From assembly GCF_035083965.1 (NCBI RefSeq), contig NC_089724.1:14612910-14676909 (forward strand): 64,000 nucleotides of DNA. Direction: 5' to 3'. Positions 49,261-59,849 of this stretch are shown piece by piece. The first letter of the stretch is position 1, and every line of letters begins with the position of its first letter. Under the pieces are notes generated by a model. That model was not told the DNA's origin and made no database searches. It was given only the letters and a program-made list of their open reading frames with translations. The translations under genes and the position numbers were made by a program. The stretch is from Branchiostoma lanceolatum (Eukaryota; Chordata; Leptocardii; Amphioxiformes; Branchiostomatidae).

Positions 49261-50975
49261 CAATTGACGTCCGATTTATTCAAAACGTATTTAACTCAAA
49301 ACCGCGCGGACTGAGCCAAATGTTAAACCCATAGGCAGAAATATCAGCCCTTCTAAAAAGAAAATGCATGGTCTGTAAATTTTTCTCCGCCTATTTAACG
49401 CCGTGTGAGCATGTATCAATACTGGGGTATATGATGTAGAATTGTGCTAGGCTTACCCATTATCGTCCACGTCAGTCTTTTCCCTTCTAGGGCTATGCTT
49501 GAAGAACATAAACCAGAAAAAAATGCACAGTACCTGTCGAAAGTAGTCTACAGACAAATGATAGTAAAGTCACTATGTTTGTCCCTCCGCTTGCCTGACG
49601 CGATGGAAGAAAACAATGTTGTCCTCTGATTTTCACCGACATCAGCGGCACGTGGCATTCACGTGATAAACGCATGGCCATTATGCTTTGCCGTGAAAAA
49701 AGTAACCACCGGGCGGGGGTCGCTAGGCTGTATCAAACCTTTCTAAAACTGGTAAGAGTTTCAAACCTCGAATCACCATGGATAGTCTGAATATCAAAGA
49801 ATGGTTTAACGTCAGCTACTTTTAAAAGATACTAGCTCTCGTGTAAGTTAGAAAAACACGATGAAGTACGCGGTGTCGAATTACATATGAAATACGTCAT
49901 GCATGACGCTTCCGTGCAACGTGTTGTTACTGGTTCAGGAGTTTATTCTGTTATGTCGCTGGACGTAAACCTTTTTCATTGTTTTATACAAGAGAGAGAG
50001 ATGGCTAAGGATCATACTTATGACGTTCTTTATTGCTCATGAGAACAGGCTTTGGCATAATACACCGCGACATGTGGACATAACCCAAACTGGACGTAAA
50101 TAGGTGTTTCACGTAAATGGGTGATGTTACGTTACACATTACCGGTATATCAGGTATAGATTATGTAAATGCTGAAATCATTTGCGTAACTAGTGATGAA
50201 ATATAATCATGGAATTCTGCCAAAGGAAAGGTTTTCACTTATACAGTATTTGTAATTTTGATAGATAGTCAAGATCATCATTTCAAACGGATTATGCTTA
50301 TTAATTAATCATTTGCATCATCAATGAGACAAGATAAAACAAAAAATTAAGAAACCTCAAATATTTCACGGTTCTGTGTATGTGGCGCTGTTATTAAGTT
50401 AGTCCCAGCGCCACAATGTATTATTTGTTATTCAAATACACTTTAGACATCCTGTTTCTATACTCAATTTCCAACACTAACATATGCCATCAGTACACAT
50501 CACCCGTTTAAGGAATTTTTGTAAAATGATACCAAAATCGTGATTTACAAACAAAATTATACACTGAGATGCGATCTGAAGACAAAGTATGGCTTTTGTG
50601 TAAAGAAGTAGTACAGTAGTGTCTGATATTTTATTTCTATATGATATGATATGATATGATACACTATGATACACGTGGGGGAAATGAGTCATCAAAGGCC
50701 ATGAAAATGCTGTTATTTCAATAGTATGAAAACCAAAATATTATTATAATTTGGCGTGAATTTTGAAACTCATTCTATATTTGTCACATATGAACATAAT
50801 CTACATCTATTCATCATATCTATCATCTGAAGTAAGCTTCATATATGACGATGTTGTCTCTACATGCAATGTACAATGACAACATGTATTTTACTCCGGC
50901 AAAGTGACGTGTTTGGTCCTTGGCTTGGGAGAGGTGCGTTACACGAATTACCTCACTTCACAGGTGGAAATTAGT
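49261..50975. other. spacer between duplication units, nothing recognised
   Basis: No gene. A short ATGAT-type microsatellite lies near 50640-50660 ('gatatgatatgatatgatac'). The rest is AT-rich. Confidence 0.4.
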
Positions 50976-50977
50976 AC

Positions 50978-51140
50978 TTAACGTCCCTCGGATAGGATGG
51001 TCCCGTGTTTGACTCACACATATAAAGCACGTAAAGGAACCAGAATAATTATCAAAAAGAGAAGGGGACCTTCCTGGTGTGGGTGGATCAAAGAAATCTG
51101 TCCGAATATAAAGCTTGTACTCTTACAAACTTGGTGTGTT
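50978..51140 (+). mobile_element. SINE-like fragment, family C
   Basis: The order 'aacgtccctcggatagg', 'ggtcccgtgtttg', 'gcacgtaaaggaacc', 'tcaaaaagagaagggg' follows a common lancelet SINE body that is also present in reverse at 61505-61775 ('ggacgttaag', 'gcgttaaatctctgcac', 'tatcgagaagagtaggg'). The tRNA-like head is missing. Boundaries are approximate. Confidence 0.45.
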
Positions 51141-51276
51141 ATGAAATATAGACAAACAAGAGTACTTCTTTTGTCTCCCAAGATGAAGAGATGCCAGGAA
51201 AACTGTGCTTTGAACTTGTCAAAGGGAGCCAAGGGAGTACGGCGGACGGAAGTACCCTGCTGTTTAGCATCTTATC

Positions 51277-52393
51277 TTACAAGTGGCTGGCTAGCATGTC
51301 CTTTTCATACATGATAATTCGACCCTTTGTATCTAACAGATTTTCCATCCGCAACGTGTCTCTACAAAACATGTGGATTGAATCCTCCAGCTCTGCAAGA
51401 CCAACAAAAACACTCAGATGTATGTCTTCGTTTTTGTAGCTTTGGCTTACTTCCTGAAGGTGTTTCAGCAAGTGCTTTTGTAGGGTAGAGAAATACTTAG
51501 CGTATATTTGAATAGACATCATTCTCACTGCAGAGGTTGGGTAAGTGTTGGAGAGACTCAAACTTGCTTCTCCTTTGTGGTCCAATATGTAGATTGTGTT
51601 TTCTGCTTGTAGCAGCTTTAAGTTAGCGGGGCATAAAGTGAACGGATCCCAGTCTGCAAATATGACTGGTTTGCGGTCGTAGCCACCACAGACGCCAGCG
51701 GGAAGCCATTTCTGTACAGCCGCACAGAAGTCGTCGTCTGGGTCCTGTAGAGGCACGACGTCCGGTAAGCCGGTCGTGCCCAGTTGAGCCAGCTTAGCAG
51801 GGATCTGTCGCCACCAGAGACTGGGTACTCCCTTGTACTCTACATAAGGCTATTAAAAAAGATAAAACGTATCTTAAGTCAAGGTTTGCTTTTGAATTCA
51901 ACGGCTATTGAAATTGTACATTTTAGATTGGTTTAGAGAAAAACGTCACAGAAGTCATTTTGTAAGTCATTTGATACTGATAAGTGGAAACAGTTGTCTC
52001 TGACTATTTTATACTCAGGAGTTAAGCCTTTTTCCAGCTAACTTACTGCAATTCTGAAAAAGAACTGTAGCTCTACGTATAATATATAATTATCTTGATA
52101 CTGTGGACCTACCATGCTGAAAACTTCACGCATGCCATGGCGTGGTAAGTTCGCCAAGGTGTTGAGACTTGATGCCGTGGCTCGTTTATACCTGGCTGTA
52201 GGATGGTTCTGTCGGATCCAGGCGTCTTGATACTCCTCTAACCACCAGACGACCCCCGTCTTTCGCCACGCAGAAGCGACTCTTGCTGACGTGCTAATGA
52301 ATACCTTCCCTCCCTCTGTGATGATTGCAATCAGAAGTCCTACCTAAGAAAACACAGGCACTTGGATATGCATGCGTGTATGTGTATGTGTAT

Positions 52394-52490
<97 letters not shown>

Positions 52491-52659
52491 TGTTCCACGA
52501 CTTCATACATTCGCCAAATGATGTCAATCATTCGCGGAACATTCATAGATATTGCTAATCAATCATTCAAATAAGATTCTCATTTGAATAAATTGTATCA
52601 ATTGATCATCTTCGGTAACCAAGAAGCAAAAGTTGTTCAAAGTATGAAAGTCTAGCAAA

Positions 52660-52742
<83 letters not shown>

Positions 52743-53087
52743 CACCTTACGAGAGTCGCTTTTGTTGCGTCAATAAAGATTTCTTTAAATGAGCGCTTCT
52801 CTTGTCATTTTGTGACACCCCTCTGAACCATTTGAACCATCAAGTTTAACCTCGGTACTAAGGCCGGGTGTGGTGGCGATGCTGTAATAATACGTTGTAA
52901 TCAAACTCACCACTTGTTTTCCCACCACCGCCAGGAACATCGTGGTGTCAGGATGATCAGTGAAGTAGTGAAAGAACGCAGGCATGTAGTCTGTGTTGCC
53001 ATAGATGTCCTTAGACATGCGTATTACAGCGTCGTAATCATCGTGCGAAGCAAGACGAAAAGACAACTTCGAACACTGTTCTGCCAT
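51277..53087 (-). CDS. NAT16/histidine N-acetyltransferase-like protein, intact right copy
   Basis: Predicted 326-residue GNAT-family acetyltransferase, probably cytosolic. Exon 1 52911-53087, exon 2 52113-52343, exon 3 51277-51849; both introns are phase 0 (donors GTGAGT and GTAGGT, acceptors TTAG and ATAG). Exon 1 holds the N-terminal GNAT half (FRLASHDDYDAVIRM, then IYGNTDYMPAFF, the most characteristic motif of the NAT16/HISAT family). Exon 2 holds the acetyl-CoA-binding region: ARVASAWRKTGVVWWLEEYQ corresponds to the R-x-x-R-x-x-G-V loop, though the family's usual RGxG is changed to RKTG. Exon 3 has the family-specific C-terminal half (GGYDRKPVIFADWDPFTLCP). Vertebrate members make N-acetylhistidine from histidine and acetyl-CoA. 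The substrate here is unknown. The gene is a tandem duplicate of 45768-48393. Start at the first ATG (53087), matching the other copy. Confidence 0.85.
52401..52488 (+). repeat. TG microsatellite in intron 1 of the right copy
   Basis: About 44 TG units, almost uninterrupted, preceded by TGTATG units. It lies in the same place as the shorter run at 46870-46913 of the paralogue, so one ancestral tract has changed length since duplication. Confidence 0.95.
52661..52739 (+). repeat. AC microsatellite in intron 1 of the right copy
   Basis: About 39 AC units follow 'agtctagcaaag', a sequence also present at 47365-47378 in the left copy. Together with the TG tract at 52401-52488 it could form a long intronic hairpin. 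Confidence 0.95.
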
Positions 53088-53089
53088 AT

Positions 53090-53725
53090 TGGATGGCGGT
53101 AGGGGTCGAAACTGGTTGTACTGGTTGTCCTTAATTGACCTTAAAAATGCCCCACAGCTGCGTTACAGCAGCGAAATGGAATTGTTCTTTGTCCTGGGTG
53201 AGGGACAGAGACTTCAGCTGTGTCAAGGCCGTTCTGTTGTAGCAGTTGGAGTCAGTGAATACATTGTGCTTGCCCTGAAGTGTTACTATAACCGATGATA
53301 GCATGGCTTGAAATATGAACAAGTGATTCAAATATTTAAAGGTCAAGGTTGATTATGGGCCACCTGTCGGCTTCCCTTGGTACGGCAGCAGAACGTCCGG
53401 TCTATGTATCTGTTGTCCTGGACATGCTTCGGCCTTGATTATTTAGTGGCGGACTTGAGGTCAGGAAAACGTGGAAGAGGTTTGACCCCCCTGGCGGCCT
53501 GCTTTGGAACTGCATAATTGATGAGGATATTCAATAATTCCAGCGTTTTCTATGATAGGACGTCAGTATATAGCGATCTTACATGTATGTTAAAGCAGTA
53601 ACAATATCAGCAGATGTCAATTATGCAAATGAGGGCCTTATTTGCATAATGAATGCAAAAGTACCGTGATTCCTGAGCACTAAATAATAGGAATTTCATT
53701 CTTGGGACATGTGTAACTAAGTTTA
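53090..53725. repeat. 5' flank of the right duplication unit
   Basis: Counterpart of 48400-49260. It contains the inverted pair TATGCAAAT (53622-53630) and TTTGCATAATG (53641-53651), also kept in the left unit at 49144-49173. The sequence 'catccaat' stands directly before the start codon of the intact gene. Confidence 0.65.
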
Positions 53726-53853
53726 AGGTGGCTGTTGTGTCTTCATATATTGACAACATGTATTTTATCTACTACGGCCAAACGATGTGTTATGATTCAT
53801 GATAACGTTTGACAAGTGAACGATACGAGAGCTGAAAAGGGAAAACGTCTCTC

Positions 53854-54000
53854 TTCAGCTCCGGCTTGTTTTTGGCGTCTTTTTAGGCGTTTTTGTCGGG
53901 CTTTCTATTTTGTCCAGTTATCTTTGTATCGCGAAGCCGAAACAGGACAAAATAGAAAACTCGATAAAAACGCCTAAAAAGAAGTCAAAAACAAGCTGAA
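53854..54000. mobile_element. hairpin-forming palindromic repeat
   Basis: The left arm 53854-53915 contains 'cttgtttttggcgtcttttt' then 'aggcgtttttgtcggg' and 'tttctattttgtcc'. The right arm 53945-54000 has the complement with about nine mismatches. The loop is about 29 bases. The form is that of a small MITE or an old inverted duplication; no target duplication was found. Confidence 0.65.
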
Positions 54001-54218
54001 TCTGAACCTCTCTTAGAGAGTAAGATAATCGTCCACAGTTACCATCCAGCTTTAGGCACATTTTCCTGCCTTGTCCGATTCGCTTTCAGATAATCAATAC
54101 AGTAACGTTAACTCCACAAAACACCCATTTTTTTGCGTTTTGGCGCTCTTACCTTCGATGCAGGCAGGCAGGATGCTTCGATGGTACTTGGTTTAACACT
54201 GTGTCGCACACCAGAAGA

Positions 54219-54273
54219 CCTTATATGGCAATACCTTCCAAAATCCTTGTATAGCTGCCGTTGCCTTATATGG
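54219..54273. promoter_or_regulatory. two perfect CArG boxes (SRF-type)
   Basis: CCTTATATGG occurs at 54219-54228 and again at 54264-54273, each followed by CAA. CC(A/T)6GG is the binding site of serum response factor. The nearest start codon is that of the intact acetyltransferase-like gene, 1.1 kb away on the minus strand. Function is inferred from the motif alone. Confidence 0.4.
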
Positions 54274-54530
54274 CAAGGGAGCACGAAAAGCCAGGCAGGC
54301 TTGATTTGCATGACACATAGGAGGGCGACCGTATGTAACTGCTACAACTGTTCGGAAATATCATTGCACTGTGGTTTCGGACTTTGATATCCTGAAAAAT
54401 GACCATATTACATCTATACCACAAGATTGCAGAAGAAAAAAAATGATTTCGTCAAGAAAACGACCAAAAATCGACATAAATGATACCATGTAGTGAGGTT
54501 ATAGCATTTTGTACAGACACGACACACTAC

Positions 54531-54612
54531 AACTTAGCTCAACTGGTAACGTCGTAGTACTTCGGATCCGGAAGATCCGGGATCGAGTCCGTTCCCTTTT
54601 TTTTTTCTTTTT
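54531..54612 (+). repeat. tRNA-Arg(UCG)-like sequence, degenerate
   Basis: 'ttagctcaactggtaac' fits an A box and 'gggatcgagtcc' a B box. Between them 'acttcggatccggaaga' resembles the anticodon arm of tRNA-Arg(UCG). The T stem and acceptor stem do not pair, so this is a tRNA pseudogene or a SINE head. It runs into a T-rich tract (54596-54612), which could act as a terminator. Confidence 0.45.
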
Positions 54613-56520
54613 AGATATTAAATATCAAAAATATATCTTAATATTATATTAATCTATCAATATCATATCTATGAATATCATTTTTTCTATTTTTTCTATT
54701 AATAAATAAGAAATATTTTATATTTGTTATTTTTAAATATTCATTTAATATATACAAGGCCTTTGTCTTATGAACAGGACTTCATAGATTCCAAACCCGG
54801 CATTCGAATTTTTATGTTCATTGTAATGGAAAATACCGTGCAGCGGCTCCTATGCGCGGTAAGATGATTCTTGCAAAACACTCGCCACTAAACTTCTATC
54901 CCCGATGTAAACAGAGGCTCTTGATGTTGTTTGCAAAACAGCGATCCTTTGTTATAGTACCAAATGCTCCATTGCTCAGTATCGACTTCATTCAGACAAC
55001 ACGGACGTGGAAAGTGACGCCGCTCGGCACAAAAATATGGGAATTTTCATGAATTTTAGCTAAATTATCCAGGAAATTAAGGAAGAAATGTTGTAAATGC
55101 GGAAACCAGAATAATAGGGATGAGGTAGCTTTTAATTGGTTTGAACATTTTAGATAGAACCTTAGCTGTTATGAACTTCTCTTTCACTTAATTACCATAG
55201 TGCTGATGATTCAATGGTGCTTTTTCAAATTTTTTGTTTTATTGCGTGCCATGTACATAATTACATTGATAGCTTTTATAATGAGCCTATTGTAGATTTT
55301 AGAAATAAGTACAAGTTGTAGGCCAAGACCAGCTTTTTCAAAAGCACTTAAGTTAAGTGACGTAACTTCAAAATTGCTTTCCCCAATCTGCCTTCTTCTA
55401 TTAAAACAGTACTCCTTTCCCAAAATGACAATTTTTTTTATAGACTCAATAGCCCTTGAGTGACTTTCTCTGGCAGATTTTACTTCAAGAAAAGGGAAAA
55501 GACAATTCACACTCATAAACGTAGCCAAAACGCCAGCTTTTTTGAAAAGCACTTGTTTCCATATCGCGATTATGACATGGTACGTGTAAAACTTCATCTG
55601 GATCTGAGTATCAATAATTAAATTTAATTAAAAATCCCAAGTATCATGTAAAGAGGCAGGTGATTGCTTGGTGCATTCTGGACGGAAGGGCGGTGACCAT
55701 TGTCCACTCACGTGTCCAGTGAGTGACCACGCGAGGTTGCTGGTTGGGAAAACCCCGCTATATAATATATATATAACTCTCAAACTGACGTCGACGTCAT
55801 GATAACGGCTTTAACTGAAGCCACGCGTGATGGGAAATGGCCACACAATCAGCCATATCATAATCCATCCTCTTTCCGCATTTCAGAATAGCGCAGCGAC
55901 TGTATCGATAACGTTAACAAAGGAGAAAAACTGCTATGAAAATTGAAATGGATATGGGCGTAGCATACACGTGCAGAATTCACGATGGGGATATTAGTCC
56001 GTTTTTCGAGGAAGAGGCGTGGAACCAAACGTATCATTGGTGAGCCCTTTGAAGTCTGATACATGTGACCTGTCACGTGACGGCATGGCACGACGGATGA
56101 CAAAGTATTTTGTCCTCTACGAGTATCTTTTATAAACAGAGATATTCAACAAGTTTGTTTTGACAGAACATTACAGTGGTAATTGAGACGTTTTAAATCA
56201 AACGAATTATTGTTAAAAAAAGACGTTTTCCCATTTAATGATAAACGATGCCTGATTGTATAGCAGATGATTATTGCATTTTGTTGGGAGGAAAATATCT
56301 GAAGAAACAGACGTTGGAATTCTTTAAAGTCATAAACATTCCAATCTAGTTACGTGAGATGCTGCTCCTGGAAGTCCCAGCGACCACACCCAACAAGTGA
56401 ATGTACAAACAAGGAAAATCTACATGTTTTTTTTATTAGGTGATCTGTATGACGTAATCGAAACACTCATTTTTATATTCTTTTGGGTCTTTTTCCAGTA
56501 GTTTCGTTAAAATGTTACTA
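54613..56520. other. AT-rich intergenic DNA, nothing recognised
   Basis: Very AT-rich from 54610 to 54760. A minus-strand open frame of 128 codons at 55211-55597 has no domain and AT-driven composition. A TA microsatellite lies near 55761-55773. Confidence 0.4.
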
Positions 56521-56524
56521 AAAA

Positions 56525-56586
56525 CCAATGAGTCAAAAAGTTTTTTTTATAGAAAAATGCATCTTTTCAAATAATTTGTATAAAAA
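56525..56586 (+). promoter_or_regulatory. promoter of the first cytokine-like gene: CCAAT, AP-1, TATA
   Basis: CCAAT (56525-56529) overlaps a perfect AP-1/TRE site TGAGTCA (56529-56535), and TATAAAAA follows (56579-56586). A transcription start near 56610 gives a noncoding exon of about 50 bases ending at the strong donor CGA|GTAAGT (exon end 56662). The intron 56663-57141 then joins it to the exon carrying the start codon through TTTTCTTCAG. A kB-like GGAAGTCCC lies at 56370-56378. The downstream paralogue has the same plan. Confidence 0.6.
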
Positions 56587-57144
56587 CGGCATGGCAAGCT
56601 GAATGTGCATACTGTCTTCGACATTTTCTAGATCGATCCAGTTCAACAACCACCACCAACGAGTAAGTACTGTACATTCAGGCTTAGAATTTAGATAAAA
56701 CCACAATTTTTGTAATCCTTCGGGTACCGCTACATAACAACAGCGCCAACGAGGCCTTGAAGTAGTTTTTTTTCTATGTACTTTTTTATGCGGCGGATTT
56801 TCTAAATTAATGTGGTGGTCTTAGGGTACTCGGTGGAATTTTGAGGCTACATAAGTTACGAGCCAGAAGTTTTACGCTACAAAAGTAACATAGATTTAGA
56901 TCTACGTTATATTGTGTTTTAATGACAGACTCAATTTTACTGTAGCCCTTAATAAAAGTGTAACATAGGTTGGTGTTATAACAGGAAAACATGATGTTGG
57001 CTAGGTTTTTTATTTTATTTATAGGTTTCAGCCACAAAGGAAAAAGAATTGTGAAAATTTCTTTTAAAGCTGAAATAAAAAAACGTGCTTGCAAATAATA
57101 AGGAACAAAAATTATGATTACATATCCTCGCTTTTCTTCAGATC

Positions 57145-59345
57145 ATGGCCTTCATCAGAGCATACCTGGTCTGTATCATTCTTCTTGCCATCGGAGCTTC
57201 GTCGTCCGAGTTCGGGCGTTTCCGGCACCGTTTGCGTCATCTTCGTGCGGCTTCGCTGGTCCTGAGGGATGCTGCAGACGATACGTTAGACAGCGCGAAG
57301 GAGAACTATGTGAGTCCAACTTGCTTTGTACTCGTCTGTACTCGTCTTCGAAATGTCTGAAAATGTAATCGGCATTTCATTGACAAATGTATCAAAAGTA
57401 ACAAAGTTTATCAGAAAGGTAAGCTTAAAACACATGGAAGGATCTTTCATTATCAGAGAAGATTGTCGTCATATGTATGTTGAATAGACTATTAATATAT
57501 CTTTTTCACTAACTTTTTTAAACATTCTGCTTTATATGGCTATTAGTAGAAAATTCTGCGGTGTTTCTTCTGGTTTCTTGTTATCAACAAACATAAGCAA
57601 CCCCTCCCCTTGAAGGAATTCACAAAGATATGACCTCTTTCTTGCCGGAGACTTCCTCCCTTCTGCGAAAAACTTTCCTTCCACGAATCGGAGGAACTAA
57701 TGCGGTGAACTAACGCACGACATACGTGGTCATTCATGCCTTCTTATGTAACACCCATGGCAGGACATACTATCCCGCCGACTGACCTAAACACAAAGAA
57801 AGTGAACCAGAACAATAAGAGGAGGCAACCTGAGAAGCTACACATGCATACAATCGCTTGGGTAGCATAGGGCAGGGTAACCTGGAATCCATACTGTTTC
57901 AAGGCAGTTACAGTCAAGCTCTTTGGCGACAGAGCTGACATATGCATGCTCCCGACGAAATTTTGCCTCAGCCCCTCCTTAATAGTAAGACTGTTAATTA
58001 GATAAAACTCACAGTGTGGGCAAAGTTGGGATGTGGGGATATGGAAACTTGCAGTGCCGAGAAAAATCAACATATATGCACAGACACGGGAAATACATGT
58101 TCAGGGGGTTCTGAAGCATACTTATGAAAGTACCTATTTGTTCCAGTGTGCAGATGAAGAGTGCCCAGAGGGCTTCTTGCAGGGGATAGGAAACCCGCTA
58201 TGCCGACGGGACCGTGGATTCTTTAACGTTACGCCATCCGCTGAGCAGGTAAAATACTTTCACAATCCACTTGACATACTTCATTTCTTCCCATGCATAT
58301 CGTATTGAGAAACTAAATGTCCGAACAAGTTCAGTAGGGTCAGTCTAACCAACACCTGCGGGGTGAAGTGTGCATGTACAAATGTATGACAGGACGTACT
58401 GTATATGACCATTCGCTGTGTGCCTGTAAAGCTGGTGTGTTACGCCAGAGGGCGGTTGTACCGGTTGTACATCACAAATTCAGATACTTTAATCTACAGC
58501 TACAGTTGATTCATCACCATCTACTGGTTTCTGCATCTGCACTGTTTGAAATAGTTTTTAATGTATTCTTACTCATTTATGCAGTGGTATTATGGATTGT
58601 CGACTGAATTATCTACGAATGTACTGTCTATTCGAAAGTAGTAGAGGTACCAATGGTTGATATATTGTTATCGCAGATTGGTGCTGAAATCGCTGAAACG
58701 GACCTGGCGCTGAAAGTGTGGAGCTGTGTTCTGGAGCCCGTGCTTGAGGAGATGACCGGAGACGGAGAGGGAGAGACCGTCGAGTCTACAGCTAGCATCG
58801 CCTCACAGGTGGAGGCCTTGCGGGAAACGGTCAGTATGCTGAATGCTAAGAAGGCCGGTAACGACATTTTTCGTCTCGATCCAACGCAAACCATTTCGTT
58901 GCCAGTGGACGAAATTTTCCTGTTCGCAGGCGACGAAATAGTTTGTGTTGGCGACGAAAGTTACCGTTATGGGCCTTCGTGGTTTGAGACAGTTGCTGGC
59001 ATCAGAAGATAACGAACTCACGTCTACTGACATACGCAATGGGTATGGTATTGATAATGTAGTATAGTATGTGATTTTACCTATTCTAACCCTTTTGTGT
59101 CTTACACCGACGAAGTGCAGTAATGCCTAACATATCGTCCTGACGTGCCTCGTGAGATTTCGCAAAGTTTCTCAACGAAGTTCCGTCATCTTGTTTTTCA
59201 GATGGAGAGCATGGGTCTCCCACAGGCGTTCAACGATGCCCCGTGCAGCCTGGTACTCCTCCAGGCCTTCAAACGTCACGCCGAGACCTTAACTGATCAA
59301 GTAAACGTCATGGTGACAAGCATCAACCCGCATGCGCAGAAGTAA
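57145..59345 (+). CDS. secreted four-helix cytokine-like protein, complete gene
   Basis: Coding exons: 57145-57309, 58147-58248, 58677-58829 (preferred end) and 59202-59345, all joined in phase 0; about 187 residues. Residues 1-20 are a signal peptide (AYLVCIILLAIGASS). A long helix follows (about 26-55, RHLRAASLVLRDAADDTLDS). Exon 2 is a short Cys-rich link with C56, C61, C74 and an N-glycosylation site NVT at 82. Exon 3 holds a helix around 92-115 (TDLALKVWSCVLEPVLEEM), an acidic loop and a third helix (IASQVEALRET). Exon 4 holds MESMGLPQAFNDAPC and a last helix (SLVLLQAFKRHAETLTDQVN). Signal peptide, helix spacing, size and phase-0 introns are those of class I/II helical cytokines; the order recalls CNTF/CLCF1/cardiotrophin. 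That assignment is inference, as overall similarity is low. An alternative exon-3 donor exists (CAG|GTGGAG, end 58808). A paralogue starts at 63275. Confidence 0.7.
58428..58475 (+). repeat. dispersed repeat, copy 2 ('aagctggtgtgttacgcc')
   Basis: Matches 41708-41755 through 'aagctggtgtgttacgcc', 'agggcg' and 'taccgg'. It lies in intron 2 of the cytokine-like gene and shortly after its end shows 'cagatac', a trace of the TACAGA tail. Confidence 0.55.
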
Positions 59346-59392
59346 ACTGCAGTCATCACGTCATTGAATAGCGTTGCCCTAGAATTGTTTTA

Positions 59393-59494
59393 GTTTTACA
59401 TTGGATGTAGTTTTATATTGGATGCAGTTTTAAGTTGGATGCAGTTTTAGATCAGTAGTAGTTTTAGATTGGTTGCAGTTTTGTATCTGTTATA
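59393..59494 (+). repeat. six tandem 17-bp units in the 3' UTR
   Basis: Six units in exact 17-base register (59393, 59410, 59427, 59444, 59461, 59478), each starting GTTTT, with consensus GTTTTAGATTGGATGCA. They lie just after the stop codon of the cytokine-like gene, inside its predicted 3' UTR. They could influence mRNA stability or be neutral. Confidence 0.85.
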
Positions 59495-59822
59495 GTTGTG
59501 ATTAATCCATCAGAAGTTCATGCATTATAGCCTATTGAAGGAGTGGTTTGGCGGCACCACGCTATAAATGTATCCACTGTACAAGTATAATGTTAAAGAT
59601 TTAACGTATCGTCTAGGCCTACCGTAGAGTCATGACGAATGCATAAATGTAGCCGTAAGAGCGGAAGGTATTTAGAAACATCCAACACGTTTTCTAACAT
59701 ATTTGAAGATCTTTGTTACTTTGTAGGTTCTATGAACCATATAGTGTCCATTTCTGTCAGAAATGTAATATGTTTGTCCCATTGGACGTCCTAGCTTGCT
59801 ATCACGCATCATGATTTTCGAG

Positions 59823-59828
59823 AATAAA
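59823..59828 (+). promoter_or_regulatory. poly(A) signal of the first cytokine-like gene
   Basis: AATAAA 478 bases after the stop codon, the first canonical signal, so the 3' UTR is about 0.5 kb. Confidence 0.55.
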
Positions 59829-59849
59829 GAGTGCCATTAACGAAAAAGA

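Noticed and set aside
55211-55597. 128-codon minus-strand open frame
   Set aside because: Composition (Ile, Lys, Asn, Leu) follows local AT content; nothing recognisable.
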